Assembly: GCF_900089455.2 (NCBI RefSeq)
Contig: NZ_LT907988.1
Coordinates: 1,302,001 to 1,366,000, forward strand
DNA from: Orrella dioscoreae
Lineage (GTDB): Bacteria; Pseudomonadota; Gammaproteobacteria; Burkholderiales; Burkholderiaceae_B
Direction of reading: 5' to 3'
DNA: 64,000 bases
Shown: positions 8,343 through 16,158 of the stretch, in pieces
Numbering within the stretch: the first letter of the stretch is position 1
How the letters are laid out: every line of letters starts with the position of its first letter
Notes under the pieces: generated by a model
The model's input: only the letters and a program-made list of their open reading frames with translations
What the model was told of the DNA's origin: nothing
The model's database searches: none
Position numbers and translations under genes: made by a program

Positions 8343-9560
8343 ATGATCGAACTCGCCGATGTCCAGGCCGCCCGTGCGCGGCTGGCCGGGCAGGTCCTGA
8401 ACTCACCCTTTTCGCATTCGCGCACGCTCTCGGACATCCTGCATGCCGAGGTCTGGCTGAAGTTCGAGAACCTGCAGTTCACGGCCTCCTTCAAGGAGCG
8501 CGGCGCGCTCAATCGTATGCTGGCCCTGTCCGAGGCAGAACGTCGCCAGGGCGTGCTCGCCGTGTCGGCCGGCAACCACGCGCAGGGCGTGGCCTATCAC
8601 GCGCAGCGCATGGGCGTCCCGGCGGTCATCGTCATGCCGCGCTTCACGCCCACGGTGAAAGTGGCCAACACGCGCCGCTTCGGGGCCGAGGTCGCGCTGG
8701 CGGGCGACTCCTTTGACGACGCCAAGACGCACGGCCTGTCGCTGGCCGAATCGCGTGGCTTGACGCTGATCCATCCCTTCGATGACGATGCCGTCATTGC
8801 CGGGCAAGGCACCGTCGCGCTGGAAATGCTGGAGGCGCGCCCTGACCTGGATGTGATCATCGTGCCGGTGGGCGGCGGCGGGCTGATTGGCGGCATCGCC
8901 ACGGCAGCCAAGGCCTTGAAGCCCGGCATCGAAATCGTCGGCGTGCAGACCGAGCGTTACCCCGCCATGCATGCCGACCGTCATGGCGGTTCACCGGAGC
9001 CGGGCCAATACACCATTGCCGAAGGCATCGCGGTCAAGGCGCCGGGCGAGCTGACCAAGGCGCTGGTGCGCCAGCGCGTGGACCGCATCGAGCTGGTCAC
9101 GGAAAGCGATATCGAACACGCCATCGTGATGCTGCTGGAAATCGAAAAGACCGTGGTCGAAGGCGCGGGCGCCGTCGGGCTGGCCACGCTGCTGCACGCG
9201 CACGAGCAGGGCAACGAGCGCTATCGCGGCAAGCGCATTGCGCTGGTGCTGTCGGGCGGGAACATCGACCCGTTGATGCTGGGCGAGCTGATCGAGCGCG
9301 GCATGGTGCGCGCCGGACGCCTGGCCCGCATCCGCGTGGACCTGCGCGACCTGCCGGGCGCGCTGGCGCGTGCCACGTCCATCATCGCCGAGGCGCAGGC
9401 CAACGTGGCCGAGGTGCATCACCAGCGCGCGTTCACCTTGCTGCCGGTGCAGACGGTGGAAGTGGATTTCGTCATCCAGGCGCGCGGGCATGACCATGTG
9501 CGGGAGGTGATCGACCGCCTGAATGCCGCGGGGTTCGTGGCAGGGCGGCATGATCATTGA
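8343..9560 (+). CDS. ilvA: Threonine ammonia-lyase, single ACT-domain form
   Basis: This 405-residue PLP enzyme deaminates threonine to 2-oxobutyrate for isoleucine synthesis. The PLP lysine is in FTASFKERGALN and the phosphate-binding glycine loop is VPVGGGGLIGG. Residues after about 325 form one ACT-like domain (LARIRVDLRDLPGALARATS). It is about 110 residues shorter than the two-ACT E. coli IlvA and resembles the shorter form, so control by isoleucine may be weaker. The ATG is preceded by CAGGAG at proper spacing. Confidence 0.92.
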   Translation: MIELADVQAARARLAGQVLNSPFSHSRTLSDILHAEVWLKFENLQFTASFKERGALNRMLALSEAERRQGVLAVSAGNHAQGVAYHAQRMGVPAVIVMPRFTPTVKVANTRRFGAEVALAGDSFDDAKTHGLSLAESRGLTLIHPFDDDAVIAGQGTVALEMLEARPDLDVIIVPVGGGGLIGGIATAAKALKPGIEIVGVQTERYPAMHADRHGGSPEPGQYTIAEGIAVKAPGELTKALVRQRVDRIELVTESDIEHAIVMLLEIEKTVVEGAGAVGLATLLHAHEQGNERYRGKRIALVLSGGNIDPLMLGELIERGMVRAGRLARIRVDLRDLPGALARATSIIAEAQANVAEVHHQRAFTLLPVQTVEVDFVIQARGHDHVREVIDRLNAAGFVAGRHDH

Positions 9561-9639
9561 GGGTGTTTTTTTCGGTTGAAAGGTTGGTGGATTTTTTGGG
9601 TTGAGTTTTTTCTTTAAAAATCAGTGGGTTGATTTAAGT

Positions 9640-9791
9640 GTGTTCCCCGCGCGAGCGGGGATGAGCCGCGGTCGCGCAAGACGGCGGGAAGCGAAAGGAA
9701 GTGTTCCCCGCGCGAGCGGGGATGAACCGACGCCTTCGTTGCCTTCGGTGAATAGGTCGCGCGTGTTCCCCGCGCGAGCGGGGATGAGCCG
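9640..9791 (+). CRISPR. Type I-E CRISPR remnant, three repeats, no cas genes
   Basis: Three 29-nt repeats start at 9640, 9701 and 9763 (GTGTTCCCCGCGCGAG then CGGGGATGAGCCG). The second has one change (AACCG for AGCCG). Spacers are 32 nt (9669-9700) and 33 nt (9730-9762). A T-rich leader-like stretch precedes the first repeat (about 9565-9635). A possible third spacer (9792-9823) has no closing repeat. The repeat hairpin and 8-nt handle match the I-E family. No cas gene is present in the window. Confidence 0.93.
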
Positions 9792-9823
9792 GCCGCCACC
9801 ACGTTTTCGGCCACGTACTTGGT

Positions 9824-10361
9824 GAGGACTCAACGAGCTTGTTGGCCACTCAGCGCGCCACTCCACCCGGAAATCGGCCCACAAGGGGGCGGCCATATCG
9901 CCGGGCCAAAACTGGCGCTCTGGTCAGCCACCTGCAGGCTACGGAGAAAGTACGTGATCGCGCCGGGAGCGCCGCCAGGGTGGGCCCTGCCTATACGCGG
10001 CTGGCGGTCGCTTCGTACACGGACAGAGATAGGGCTTTCTAGGCGTGGCAGTTGAAGAGGCGCCCTGCCGCGCGGTCGTGTACCCGACAGCATTGTGGCG
10101 GCGTAGGCCGGTGAGATGTCGCGGTCGAACACTCGTGCGACGGCCGGCTTCGAGATCTTTCTGTGAGCCTGAGTGCCGCTCAGGTTGTTTCTAAACTCTC
10201 TAACCTACGGCAGCCACGACAGTCGCCATAAAGCAAGAGCGCCTTCACTTCGGATTTTCATATCCGAGCTGTACCGAACTCAGCAGGCCTGCGCCGTCAT
10301 GGTGCAACCCTGCACGAAAACTGGCGTCATGCTCCAAGATAATGAAAATTAATGGCGAGGA
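9824..10361. other. No gene seen
   Basis: Short open frames here have no recognisable protein and no good ribosome binding sites. The segment begins where the CRISPR array breaks off and changes from GC-rich to AT-richer DNA near 10200, so it probably contains the left junction of the accessory island. Confidence 0.4.
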
Positions 10362-10399
10362 GTCAGTTCCAAGTCAGTATTTCGTCAGTCCTCGGTCAG
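10362..10399 (+). promoter_or_regulatory. Four direct repeats GTCAG at exact 11-bp period
   Basis: GTCAG starts at 10362, 10373, 10384 and 10395, one helical turn apart, about 160 bp before the oxidase-like gene. The phasing is typical of tandem winged-helix activator sites such as PhoB/OmpR-type boxes. The regulator is not identified. Confidence 0.55.
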
Positions 10400-10556
10400 C
10401 TTTGTTGCGGTTTGAAAAAAATGGCAAATTGTCGAGCATCGAGAAATATATTCATCGAGATGTCGTCGGATCCGCACCCCGCACCTTGATCCAGAAATTT
10501 GTGAAGTCTTGAAGAGGTGCCCAATGTTGTAGCCCATTTCATATTTGGAGTTCACC

Positions 10557-11330
10557 GTGAACACTGTCACCGAAATCCCTGTCCCAGCCTCCGACTCTAA
10601 GCAAGCGCAGGAAATATATCTCCAGCATGTGTCGATACTGGCAAATCAAGTTTATAAAAGCCGGGCGCTCGATAACGAATTCTACAAATTATGGATGAAA
10701 GAAAAGCTCAACCCGACGCAGTTGGAGATCTTTGCCGATAACTATTATCACTGGATCGCACCCACAGTAGATCGCTTGGCAATGACATTCGTTGCAACCA
10801 AGGATCTGATCTCGCGCATTGAGATTCTGCATAACATCCGCGATGAGTTGGGCGGCGGACACCTGGATGGCGTCCACATTTTCGTTCTGCGACGTTGGCT
10901 GGATGGACTTCTCACCAAGAACGCGGGTCATCCTTTCAAGAATGTGGACCCCTCCACCACTGTCCTGCTTCCGGCCACGAGTGCCCTTACGACAAAGAGC
11001 CTCGAACTGTGCGTCCGCAGCGCCCCCTGTGCTAACGGAGCAATCTTGGCTCAAGAGTGGCACGCATACACTCAGTTCGTAATGCTATACGAAGGATTTC
11101 GGCAGTATATGCAGGCATACGAACTCGATGAGTTCCACGACCTGTGTGAGTATCTCTACATCCACATCGGATGGGCTGAAAAAGAGCACAAAGAACAGAG
11201 CATAATCACCGCAGTGCGATCATGCGCGAACGACCAGGATCTAGCTGAGCTGGAGTATGGCTACAACACGTTCATTGATCTTCTAGGTGACTTCTGGGAT
11301 CAGCTGCATAAAGAGATAGTCGCGCATTAG
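10557..11330 (+). CDS. Heme-oxygenase-like (TenA/PqqC-fold) candidate diiron oxidase
   Basis: The 257-residue all-helical protein resembles heme-oxygenase-like oxidases. Candidate metal ligands are E97 and H107 (RDELGGGHLDGVH), E167 (ILAQEW) and H203/E208/H211 (IHIGWAEKEH). The last His spacing is one residue longer than the usual H-x3-D-x2-H. The GTG start at 10557 is preceded by GGAG six bases away; a TTG at 10545 is the alternative. Members of this superfamily cleave C-C bonds or oxidise nitrogen in small-molecule pathways. The gene is AT-richer than its host neighbours and lies 424 bp before an exporter gene. Substrate unknown. Confidence 0.7.
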   Translation: MNTVTEIPVPASDSKQAQEIYLQHVSILANQVYKSRALDNEFYKLWMKEKLNPTQLEIFADNYYHWIAPTVDRLAMTFVATKDLISRIEILHNIRDELGGGHLDGVHIFVLRRWLDGLLTKNAGHPFKNVDPSTTVLLPATSALTTKSLELCVRSAPCANGAILAQEWHAYTQFVMLYEGFRQYMQAYELDEFHDLCEYLYIHIGWAEKEHKEQSIITAVRSCANDQDLAELEYGYNTFIDLLGDFWDQLHKEIVAH

Positions 11331-11753
11331 AACGCGTCACGGACGTTGATTTGAGCCGGATGCAGGTACGGAAGAGGCCGCATTCCGGCTATAAGGGCAG
11401 CGTACTGACTCGCAGATCCACGCTTCCTGGGGCAGGAGCCCGGGCGGGCCGGGTTCAGAAATTAGGGGTAAGAAAACTGCACGCATTGAATGCGCTGGCG
11501 CCAGGAGGAGTTAGGCACTGCTTGGCCTCTGTGAGTTGGCAAGCGTCGTTTCAACTGGTTCAACTGGCTTTACCGATCGGCTTCAGTTGGTAGCGCCGAG
11601 ATGAAACTTCACTGGCCTACATTACTTTGAGTCCAAGATTTCAGGTTTAGATTTAGGTGCTCAGCGCCTAGGGTTGGAAGAATTTTTTTGTTATGCAGTA
11701 GGGCGTCTATCAGTACCCGAGTAGCGCACTAAACGGATAAAGCGACCTGTACT
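11331..11753. other. No gene seen
   Basis: This 423-bp spacer between the oxidase-like gene and the exporter has only short frames without support. It is AT-rich near 11600-11700 and may carry the exporter promoter, but I find no convincing -35/-10 pair. Confidence 0.4.
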
Positions 11754-13118
11754 ATGGCTTTGGAACGCAAGTTTGTGTTGGCCACAAGCATGGCTTTCGC
11801 TCTTACGCAACTTGACAATTCGGTTGTCAACGTCAGCCTTGTCGCGCTTGGCCAGGAGTTTTCGAGTCCGCTTTCCAAGACCCAATGGATCATTACCGCG
11901 TACGCTCTTGCATTCTCGACACTGCTGCTCCTGGCCGGAACCATCAGCGATCGATTCGGACATGGACAGACCTTTCGCGCAGGGATGATTGCATTCGCAG
12001 CCGCATCGATGGGGTGCGCCTTATCATATTCCGCCAATACGCTGATTTTCTTCCGCACCGTTCAGGGCGTCTCCGCAGCATTTCTGATTCCCAGCGCCCT
12101 CGCGCTTATCAATAGATACGGCGCCGACTCACCTGAAGCCAGAACGAAAGCCATTGGTTGGTGGATGGCCGCAGGAGGCGTTGCATTAACCGTCGGGCCG
12201 CTTATCGGCGCCGCATTCTCGCAGGCCGGGCTGTGGCGGGGAGTCTTCCTCATCAACATCCCCCTTGCCTTGTTTGCCGTGATAACGATAAGAGAGTACG
12301 GCAATGATGCTGTCGATGAAAAAAAGGACCGGAGTGAGGCGCATGACTACTGGAATCACGCCATCGCCATCGCAGGTTTATTGGGATGGGCTATCACATT
12401 CATACTGTTGACCGCCCGCGAGTATCGTTTAGCGCTCGCCTGCGGGCTCGGCTCCATTGTAGTCACCCTCTTTCTTGTTCACATAGAGAGGAAATTACCC
12501 AAGCCAGTATTTTTGAGGATCAGAGATTGGAGTTTCAGATGTAGGCGCATACTGTTGCTCGGCCTGTCGATAAACGCATGCATATACTCCCTGCTTTTGG
12601 GGGTATCTCTATTTGGACAGATAGGGCTGGGATTGTCGCCCATTGAGACCGGCCTGCTGCTGGTTCCCTATGCAGTCTTCGTGTCAATCAGCAACGTCGT
12701 TGGCGGCCGGGTGGCGGCAAAGTTTGGAGGGCCTTTCTCAATCGCGCTGGGACTGGGCATCGCCTGTGTCGGTTACGCTTTCTTATGCGGCACTCTCCCA
12801 TCTGCGCCCTATGTCAGCCTTTTATTTGGATCCATCGTCGTCAGCTTGGGCATAGGCGTAGTCGTTACGGCCATGACTGCCAGCTATATGGCCGACCTTC
12901 CGAGTCAGGACTCCGGTTCAGGTGCTGCCATGTTAAATGCCGCACGCCAGCTGGGAAGCGCGGTAGGCGTGGCGATTGTCTCGATGCTGTGGACGAATGG
13001 CGGGGCGACTGGCATTCAAATAATGACCGGGATTTCAGCCGTGTTATGTGCGATATTCTGTTTCTTGTTCGCCAGAGAGCTACCACCGGCGGAAAAAACT
13101 GCAGGCTGGGTTGAGTAA
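11754..13118 (+). CDS. MFS exporter, DHA2 (EmrB/QacA-like) type
   Basis: This 454-residue inner-membrane protein has many hydrophobic helices, fitting the 14-helix drug:proton antiporters. The helix-1 motif reads LTQLDNSVVNVSLVALG, motif A reads GTISDRFGHGQTFRAG, and the antiporter motif C region reads GGVALTVGPLIGAAF. It should export a small molecule using the proton gradient. It follows the oxidase-like gene on the same strand in the same AT-richer segment, so it may export that enzyme's product or give resistance to it; this link is inference. Confidence 0.88.
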   Translation: MALERKFVLATSMAFALTQLDNSVVNVSLVALGQEFSSPLSKTQWIITAYALAFSTLLLLAGTISDRFGHGQTFRAGMIAFAAASMGCALSYSANTLIFFRTVQGVSAAFLIPSALALINRYGADSPEARTKAIGWWMAAGGVALTVGPLIGAAFSQAGLWRGVFLINIPLALFAVITIREYGNDAVDEKKDRSEAHDYWNHAIAIAGLLGWAITFILLTAREYRLALACGLGSIVVTLFLVHIERKLPKPVFLRIRDWSFRCRRILLLGLSINACIYSLLLGVSLFGQIGLGLSPIETGLLLVPYAVFVSISNVVGGRVAAKFGGPFSIALGLGIACVGYAFLCGTLPSAPYVSLLFGSIVVSLGIGVVVTAMTASYMADLPSQDSGSGAAMLNAARQLGSAVGVAIVSMLWTNGGATGIQIMTGISAVLCAIFCFLFARELPPAEKTAGWVE

Positions 13119-13316
13119 GTCTTATCAACCGAACCATCCTGCTGACCCAGGCGTGGCGGCTTACGCGCTTCAAACCATTGCGGGAGGCCGGCGCCGTGCC
13201 CCTTGAACCACCCCCGCTTGGAACCCTGAATCACTGGCGATGTGGCCAAGTGGCAGCACGACAACCAGAAGATCACTACCTCTTGCCAGTGACGCCGCGC
13301 CCCAGTGGGGCCTCCA

Positions 13317-13448
13317 CTATTTCTTCACCGGCTCCGCGGTCCCCTGCTTCACCTGCGTTTCGGAAGGAATCACCACCGGCGACGGCGCAGGCTTCGCGCA
13401 GCCAGCCAGGACGACGGCGCACAGGAAGAAAGGCAGGGTGGTCTTCAT
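13317..13448 (-). CDS. Small lipoprotein, 43 residues
   Basis: The short frame starts at an ATG preceded by GGAG at seven bases. It has a lipoprotein signal (MKTTLPFFLCAVVLAGC) and a short Pro/Lys-rich mature part of 26 residues (AKPAPSPVVIPSETQV...). It resembles entericidin-sized envelope lipoproteins in size only. It lies downstream of the secreted Cys-rich protein on the same strand. Confidence 0.7.
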   Translation of the reverse strand: MKTTLPFFLCAVVLAGCAKPAPSPVVIPSETQVKQGTAEPVKK

Positions 13449-13498
13449 CACGGATCTCCAGGAAGAGGCATTAACGGGAACAGGACTTGGCACGGGTC

Positions 13499-13834
13499 TC
13501 ATTTGCGCAAGTAGCGCTTGCTGCCCGTGCTGGTCAAGCAATACCGCCCGCCGCGCGGGCCGGTGCAATACGTGTTCTGGCTGCAGGCGCAGCCCTGGGT
13601 GTCGACGCTGCCAGGCCGAGCCCGCAGCGCCCGCGCGGGGCTGGCTGAAGCGCCGCCAAACACCGCCGGGCAGGATTTCCTGCTGCCGCTGGCCGAGCCG
13701 TCCCTGCAGACAAAGGTCTCTCCTTCGCAATGCGAGATGCCGCCCTTGCTGCCGGAGCAGGGGGTATTCGCGGCAGACGCTGCGCCAGGAATGGCGAGCA
13801 AGGCAGCGATCAACAGCAGGCGGGCACGCAGCAT
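13499..13834 (-). CDS. Secreted Cys-rich protein with PBCV-type basic adaptor motif
   Basis: This 111-residue protein has a clear Sec signal peptide (MLRARLLLIAALLAIPGAAS then A-AN). The mature part has seven cysteines, probably in disulfides, in CSGSKGGISHCEGETFVC and CACSQNTYCTGPRGGRYC. The C-terminal TGPRGGRYCLTSTGSKRYL matches the pattern of the short PBCV-specific basic adaptor domain (GPRGGRY...GKKxY), found in viruses and scattered bacteria. It is likely periplasmic or secreted. Function unknown. Confidence 0.75.
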   Translation of the reverse strand: MLRARLLLIAALLAIPGAASAANTPCSGSKGGISHCEGETFVCRDGSASGSRKSCPAVFGGASASPARALRARPGSVDTQGCACSQNTYCTGPRGGRYCLTSTGSKRYLRK

Positions 13835-13989
13835 GAAGACTCACGGCAAGTTCGAATTTACTTTTTATATTTGATGGGCATGTTTTGTAGCAAGCCTCGC
13901 ATGCATGACCGTCCGCGGCACGCGGCTGGCGCGATGCCGTTACTGGTGGCTTAATACCGGCTGATTCGTCAACGCAAGGATTTCCCATC

Positions 13990-14385
13990 ATGACCCTGAC
14001 CCATCTTTTTCCCCGCGCGGCGGTGACCCTGTTGCTGGGCGCCTGCGCACTGACCGCGCAAGCCGAACCCGCCATGGGTTGCAAGGCCAAGATCGATGGC
14101 ATTCGCGCCGAACTGGATCGCGCCCGCGCCGAGAACAACACGCGCAAGGCCGATGGCCTGCAGAAGGCCCTGTCCGAGGCCAGCGCCAATTGCACCGATG
14201 CCGGCCTGAAGGCCGAGCGTGACGAACGTGTGCGCGAAAAAGAAGAGAAGGTTGCCGAGCGCCAGCGCGAACTGCAGGAAGAGCGCGCTGACGGCGACCG
14301 CGAAGACATCGCCAAGGCCGAGCGCAAGCTGATGGACGCCGAGGCCGAGCTGGCCGAGGCGCGCCGCGAGCAGGCGCAGCCCTGA
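13990..14385 (+). CDS. DUF1090 family periplasmic protein (YqjC-like)
   Basis: The 131-residue protein has a signal peptide ending ALTAQA-EP, then the DUF1090 pattern: a first Cys in MGCKAKIDGIRAELDRARAE and a second in SANCTDAGLKAERDERVREK. The remainder is a highly charged coiled coil of Glu, Arg and Ala, as in E. coli YqjC. It should be periplasmic. Function is not known. Confidence 0.85.
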   Translation: MTLTHLFPRAAVTLLLGACALTAQAEPAMGCKAKIDGIRAELDRARAENNTRKADGLQKALSEASANCTDAGLKAERDERVREKEEKVAERQRELQEERADGDREDIAKAERKLMDAEAELAEARREQAQP

Positions 14386-14414
14386 GCGCGCTGGCAACAC
14401 CCGCCGCCACGCAT

Positions 14415-14969
14415 GTGGTGCTGGATGCCTGCGTGCTGATGTCGGGCATCGTGCGCCGGCTGATGCTGCGGCTGGCCGAGGCAGGGGCATTCCAGCCAGT
14501 CTGGAGCGAGCGTATCGGCGACGAATGGCGGCGCAATGCGGCGCGCATCTGGCAGATCGATCCGCAGCGCCTGGCCGATGAGTGGGCCGACATGCAGCGC
14601 CGATTTCCGTTGGCGGATTGCGGCGACGCCCAGGGCTTCGAGCAGGGCTTGAAGTACAGCGATGCGAAGGACTGGCACGTCATTGCCACCGCGCGGGCAG
14701 CGCAAGGCGCCAGCGCGGAAAACGTGGCGATCCTGACGTGGAACCTGAAGGACTTCAACCGTTCCGAATTGCGCCGCATGGGCTTGCGTGCGCTGGACCC
14801 GGATCGGTATCTGTCCGAACGCTGGCAGCAGGATGCGACGCAGCTTGCCCTGGCCTGCGAGACGATCGCGCAGGATGCGGCGTCGTTGGGCGGCACGCCG
14901 CAGCCGCTGCGGGAGGCATTACGGCGGGAACGTCTTTATCGGCTGCAGGCCCTGGCCGCGCCGGCTTGA
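14415..14969 (+). CDS. PIN-domain protein
   Basis: The roughly 184-residue protein begins with the PIN acidic motif VVLDACVLMSGIVRRLML. Further acidic residues occur in KYSDAKDWHVIATARA and ILTWNLKDFN, so it is a likely metal-dependent RNase of the VapC superfamily. No antitoxin gene is adjacent. The start is uncertain: the GTG at 14415 lies inside the first strand, and homology would favour a start about 11 codons earlier, where only a CTG (14382) overlapping the previous stop is available. Confidence 0.75.
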   Translation: MVLDACVLMSGIVRRLMLRLAEAGAFQPVWSERIGDEWRRNAARIWQIDPQRLADEWADMQRRFPLADCGDAQGFEQGLKYSDAKDWHVIATARAAQGASAENVAILTWNLKDFNRSELRRMGLRALDPDRYLSERWQQDATQLALACETIAQDAASLGGTPQPLREALRRERLYRLQALAAPA

Positions 14970-15080
14970 CGCCTGACAGGGCGGCCACCACACGCGGGAC
15001 TCACGGGGCCTGACGGTGACCGCGTCAAACTGGCTGACGCGGACAGGGGGACTGATGGACGGCCAGTCGCCAAGGCCCCA

Positions 15081-15230
15081 TCAGGGGCGACGCTGATCCG
15101 GCTGGCCCTTGTTGCCGGGTTGTCCAGCGGGCGGCGGCGCGTTGCTTCCCGGTTTGCGCTGCGGATCCTGATCGTTCTGTTGCGGCTTGTTGTCAGGCTT
15201 GTTGGGCTGCTGAGCGTTCGGATTGGGCAT
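15081..15230 (-). CDS. Small Gln/Pro/Asn-rich protein, 49 residues
   Basis: The ATG at 15230 has GAGGTG six bases upstream. The protein (MPNPNAQQPNKPDNKPQQND...) is entirely hydrophilic and rich in Pro, Gln, Asn and Lys, so it is likely disordered. Its function is unknown. It is too short to be well supported by composition alone. Confidence 0.55.
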   Translation of the reverse strand: MPNPNAQQPNKPDNKPQQNDQDPQRKPGSNAPPPAGQPGNKGQPDQRRP

Positions 15231-15373
15231 GATGCACCTCGATAGGAGCGTGGCCGGTTGCCACGTAGCCAGATTGCGCCTGTCGAGAGTGATGTCCTAG
15301 CACTCATTTGAAACCGGCTTGTGCTGTGACGAGTATGGATACATCTACGCATTCAGGGCGCGGATGCAGCTTT

Positions 15374-15637
15374 TCAGCGGGGTTCGACGTGATGCACGTC
15401 CTGCCAGCGGAAACGGACACGCGCGGGGGTGGAAGGGGCTCGACCGCGAGCCTGGGCAATCTCCGTTTCACCGGTATAAGTCGTGCAACCGAACAGGGCG
15501 ATGGCAAGGTTCACCGTGGTGGTGATCGAAGCGCCATCGGCCAGCTTCAGGGTGACGCGGTCACCGACGTGGATATCGCGAGGAGAGGTGTCTTGGGTCG
15601 AGGGCTGGATCAGTTGGTCAGGAAAAATATTCTTCAA
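15374..15637 (-). CDS. Hypothetical protein, 87 residues
   Basis: The frame begins ATG at 15637 (MKNIFPDQLIQPSTQDTSPR) and contains IHVGDRVTLKLADGASITTT, a small beta-barrel-like segment, then NLAIALFGCTTYTGE. It has no signal peptide. I do not recognise the family. The codon use fits the host. Confidence 0.55.
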   Translation of the reverse strand: MKNIFPDQLIQPSTQDTSPRDIHVGDRVTLKLADGASITTTVNLAIALFGCTTYTGETEIAQARGRAPSTPARVRFRWQDVHHVEPR

Positions 15638-16004
15638 AATTTATGGCTTGGATAAGTCGGCGCAAAGACGTATTGGCGCCATGCGTGATGGCGGATATCG
15701 TGTCGGGCGCATTGTGACCGCATGCGAAGGCCCTGGCGGGCAGCGGTTCAAGGACCAGTCCGGGCGACGCGTGTCGGGGTGGCCTGGCGGAACGTCACAC
15801 GCATTTCTTTTATGAATGATTGCGTGGACAAGCTTGGTGCAATGGCAGCAAGAGCCCGGATGGTAGGCCACGGGTGGGCGAGGCGTCAAGGCAGCGCGTG
15901 TGACAGCGTCGTTTTTCGTCCACGGCTGCCAGGCCTGGATAGCCCGCAGTGGATGCCGCAAGCCGAAGCGCAGCCTGGGGCGGGCACGAGCGCAAGGCAT
16001 CGCC
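15638..16004. other. No gene seen
   Basis: This 367-bp host segment before the left attachment site has only low-complexity shadow frames. It was the DNA downstream of the tRNA-Leu gene before prophage insertion. Confidence 0.4.
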
Positions 16005-16060
16005 TGGTGCCCGAGGCCGGACTCGAACCGGCACGACCTGAGGTCGGGAGATTTTAAGTC
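16005..16060. repeat. attL, displaced 3' part of tRNA-Leu
   Basis: These 56 bases are identical to 55492-55547. They run from the tRNA CCA end to the anticodon loop. The rest of the tRNA is absent here, so this copy is the host's displaced 3' end and the intact gene lies at the other side of the prophage. Confidence 0.95.
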
Positions 16061-16102
16061 CCTGGTAAAACTCTAGGATCGGCGAGGGTTTCCAGGCGAT
16101 TT

Positions 16103-16154
16103 GTTCCGCATTTTTTCCCTTTATCCCCACGGGGACGAAACCCCAATGCGGAAC
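16103..16154. promoter_or_regulatory. Candidate integrase arm-type sites, left
   Basis: GTTCCGC at 16103-16109 and GCGGAAC at 16148-16154 form an inverted pair between attL and the integrase gene. The same heptamer occurs three times in direct orientation beside attR. Confidence 0.55.
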
Positions 16155-16158
16155 GCGT

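Noticed and set aside
9669-9823. Possible self-targeting of the prophage by the CRISPR spacers
   Set aside because: I found no spacer match in the prophage by eye. A resemblance of the third spacer to 32891-32930 is only partial and has many mismatches.
9601-9896. Overlapping frames across the CRISPR repeats with repeated peptides such as SSPLARGT and IPARAGN
   Set aside because: They are translations of the CRISPR repeat units and not proteins.
13119-13316. Minus-strand frame near the right end of the island that could be a gene remnant
   Set aside because: It overlaps the end of the exporter gene, has no known motif and is too short to tell from chance.
13317-14705. A 462-codon minus-strand frame across several small genes
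   Set aside because: It runs antisense through the DUF1090 and PIN genes. Only its last 43 codons look real, as a separate small lipoprotein with its own start and binding site.
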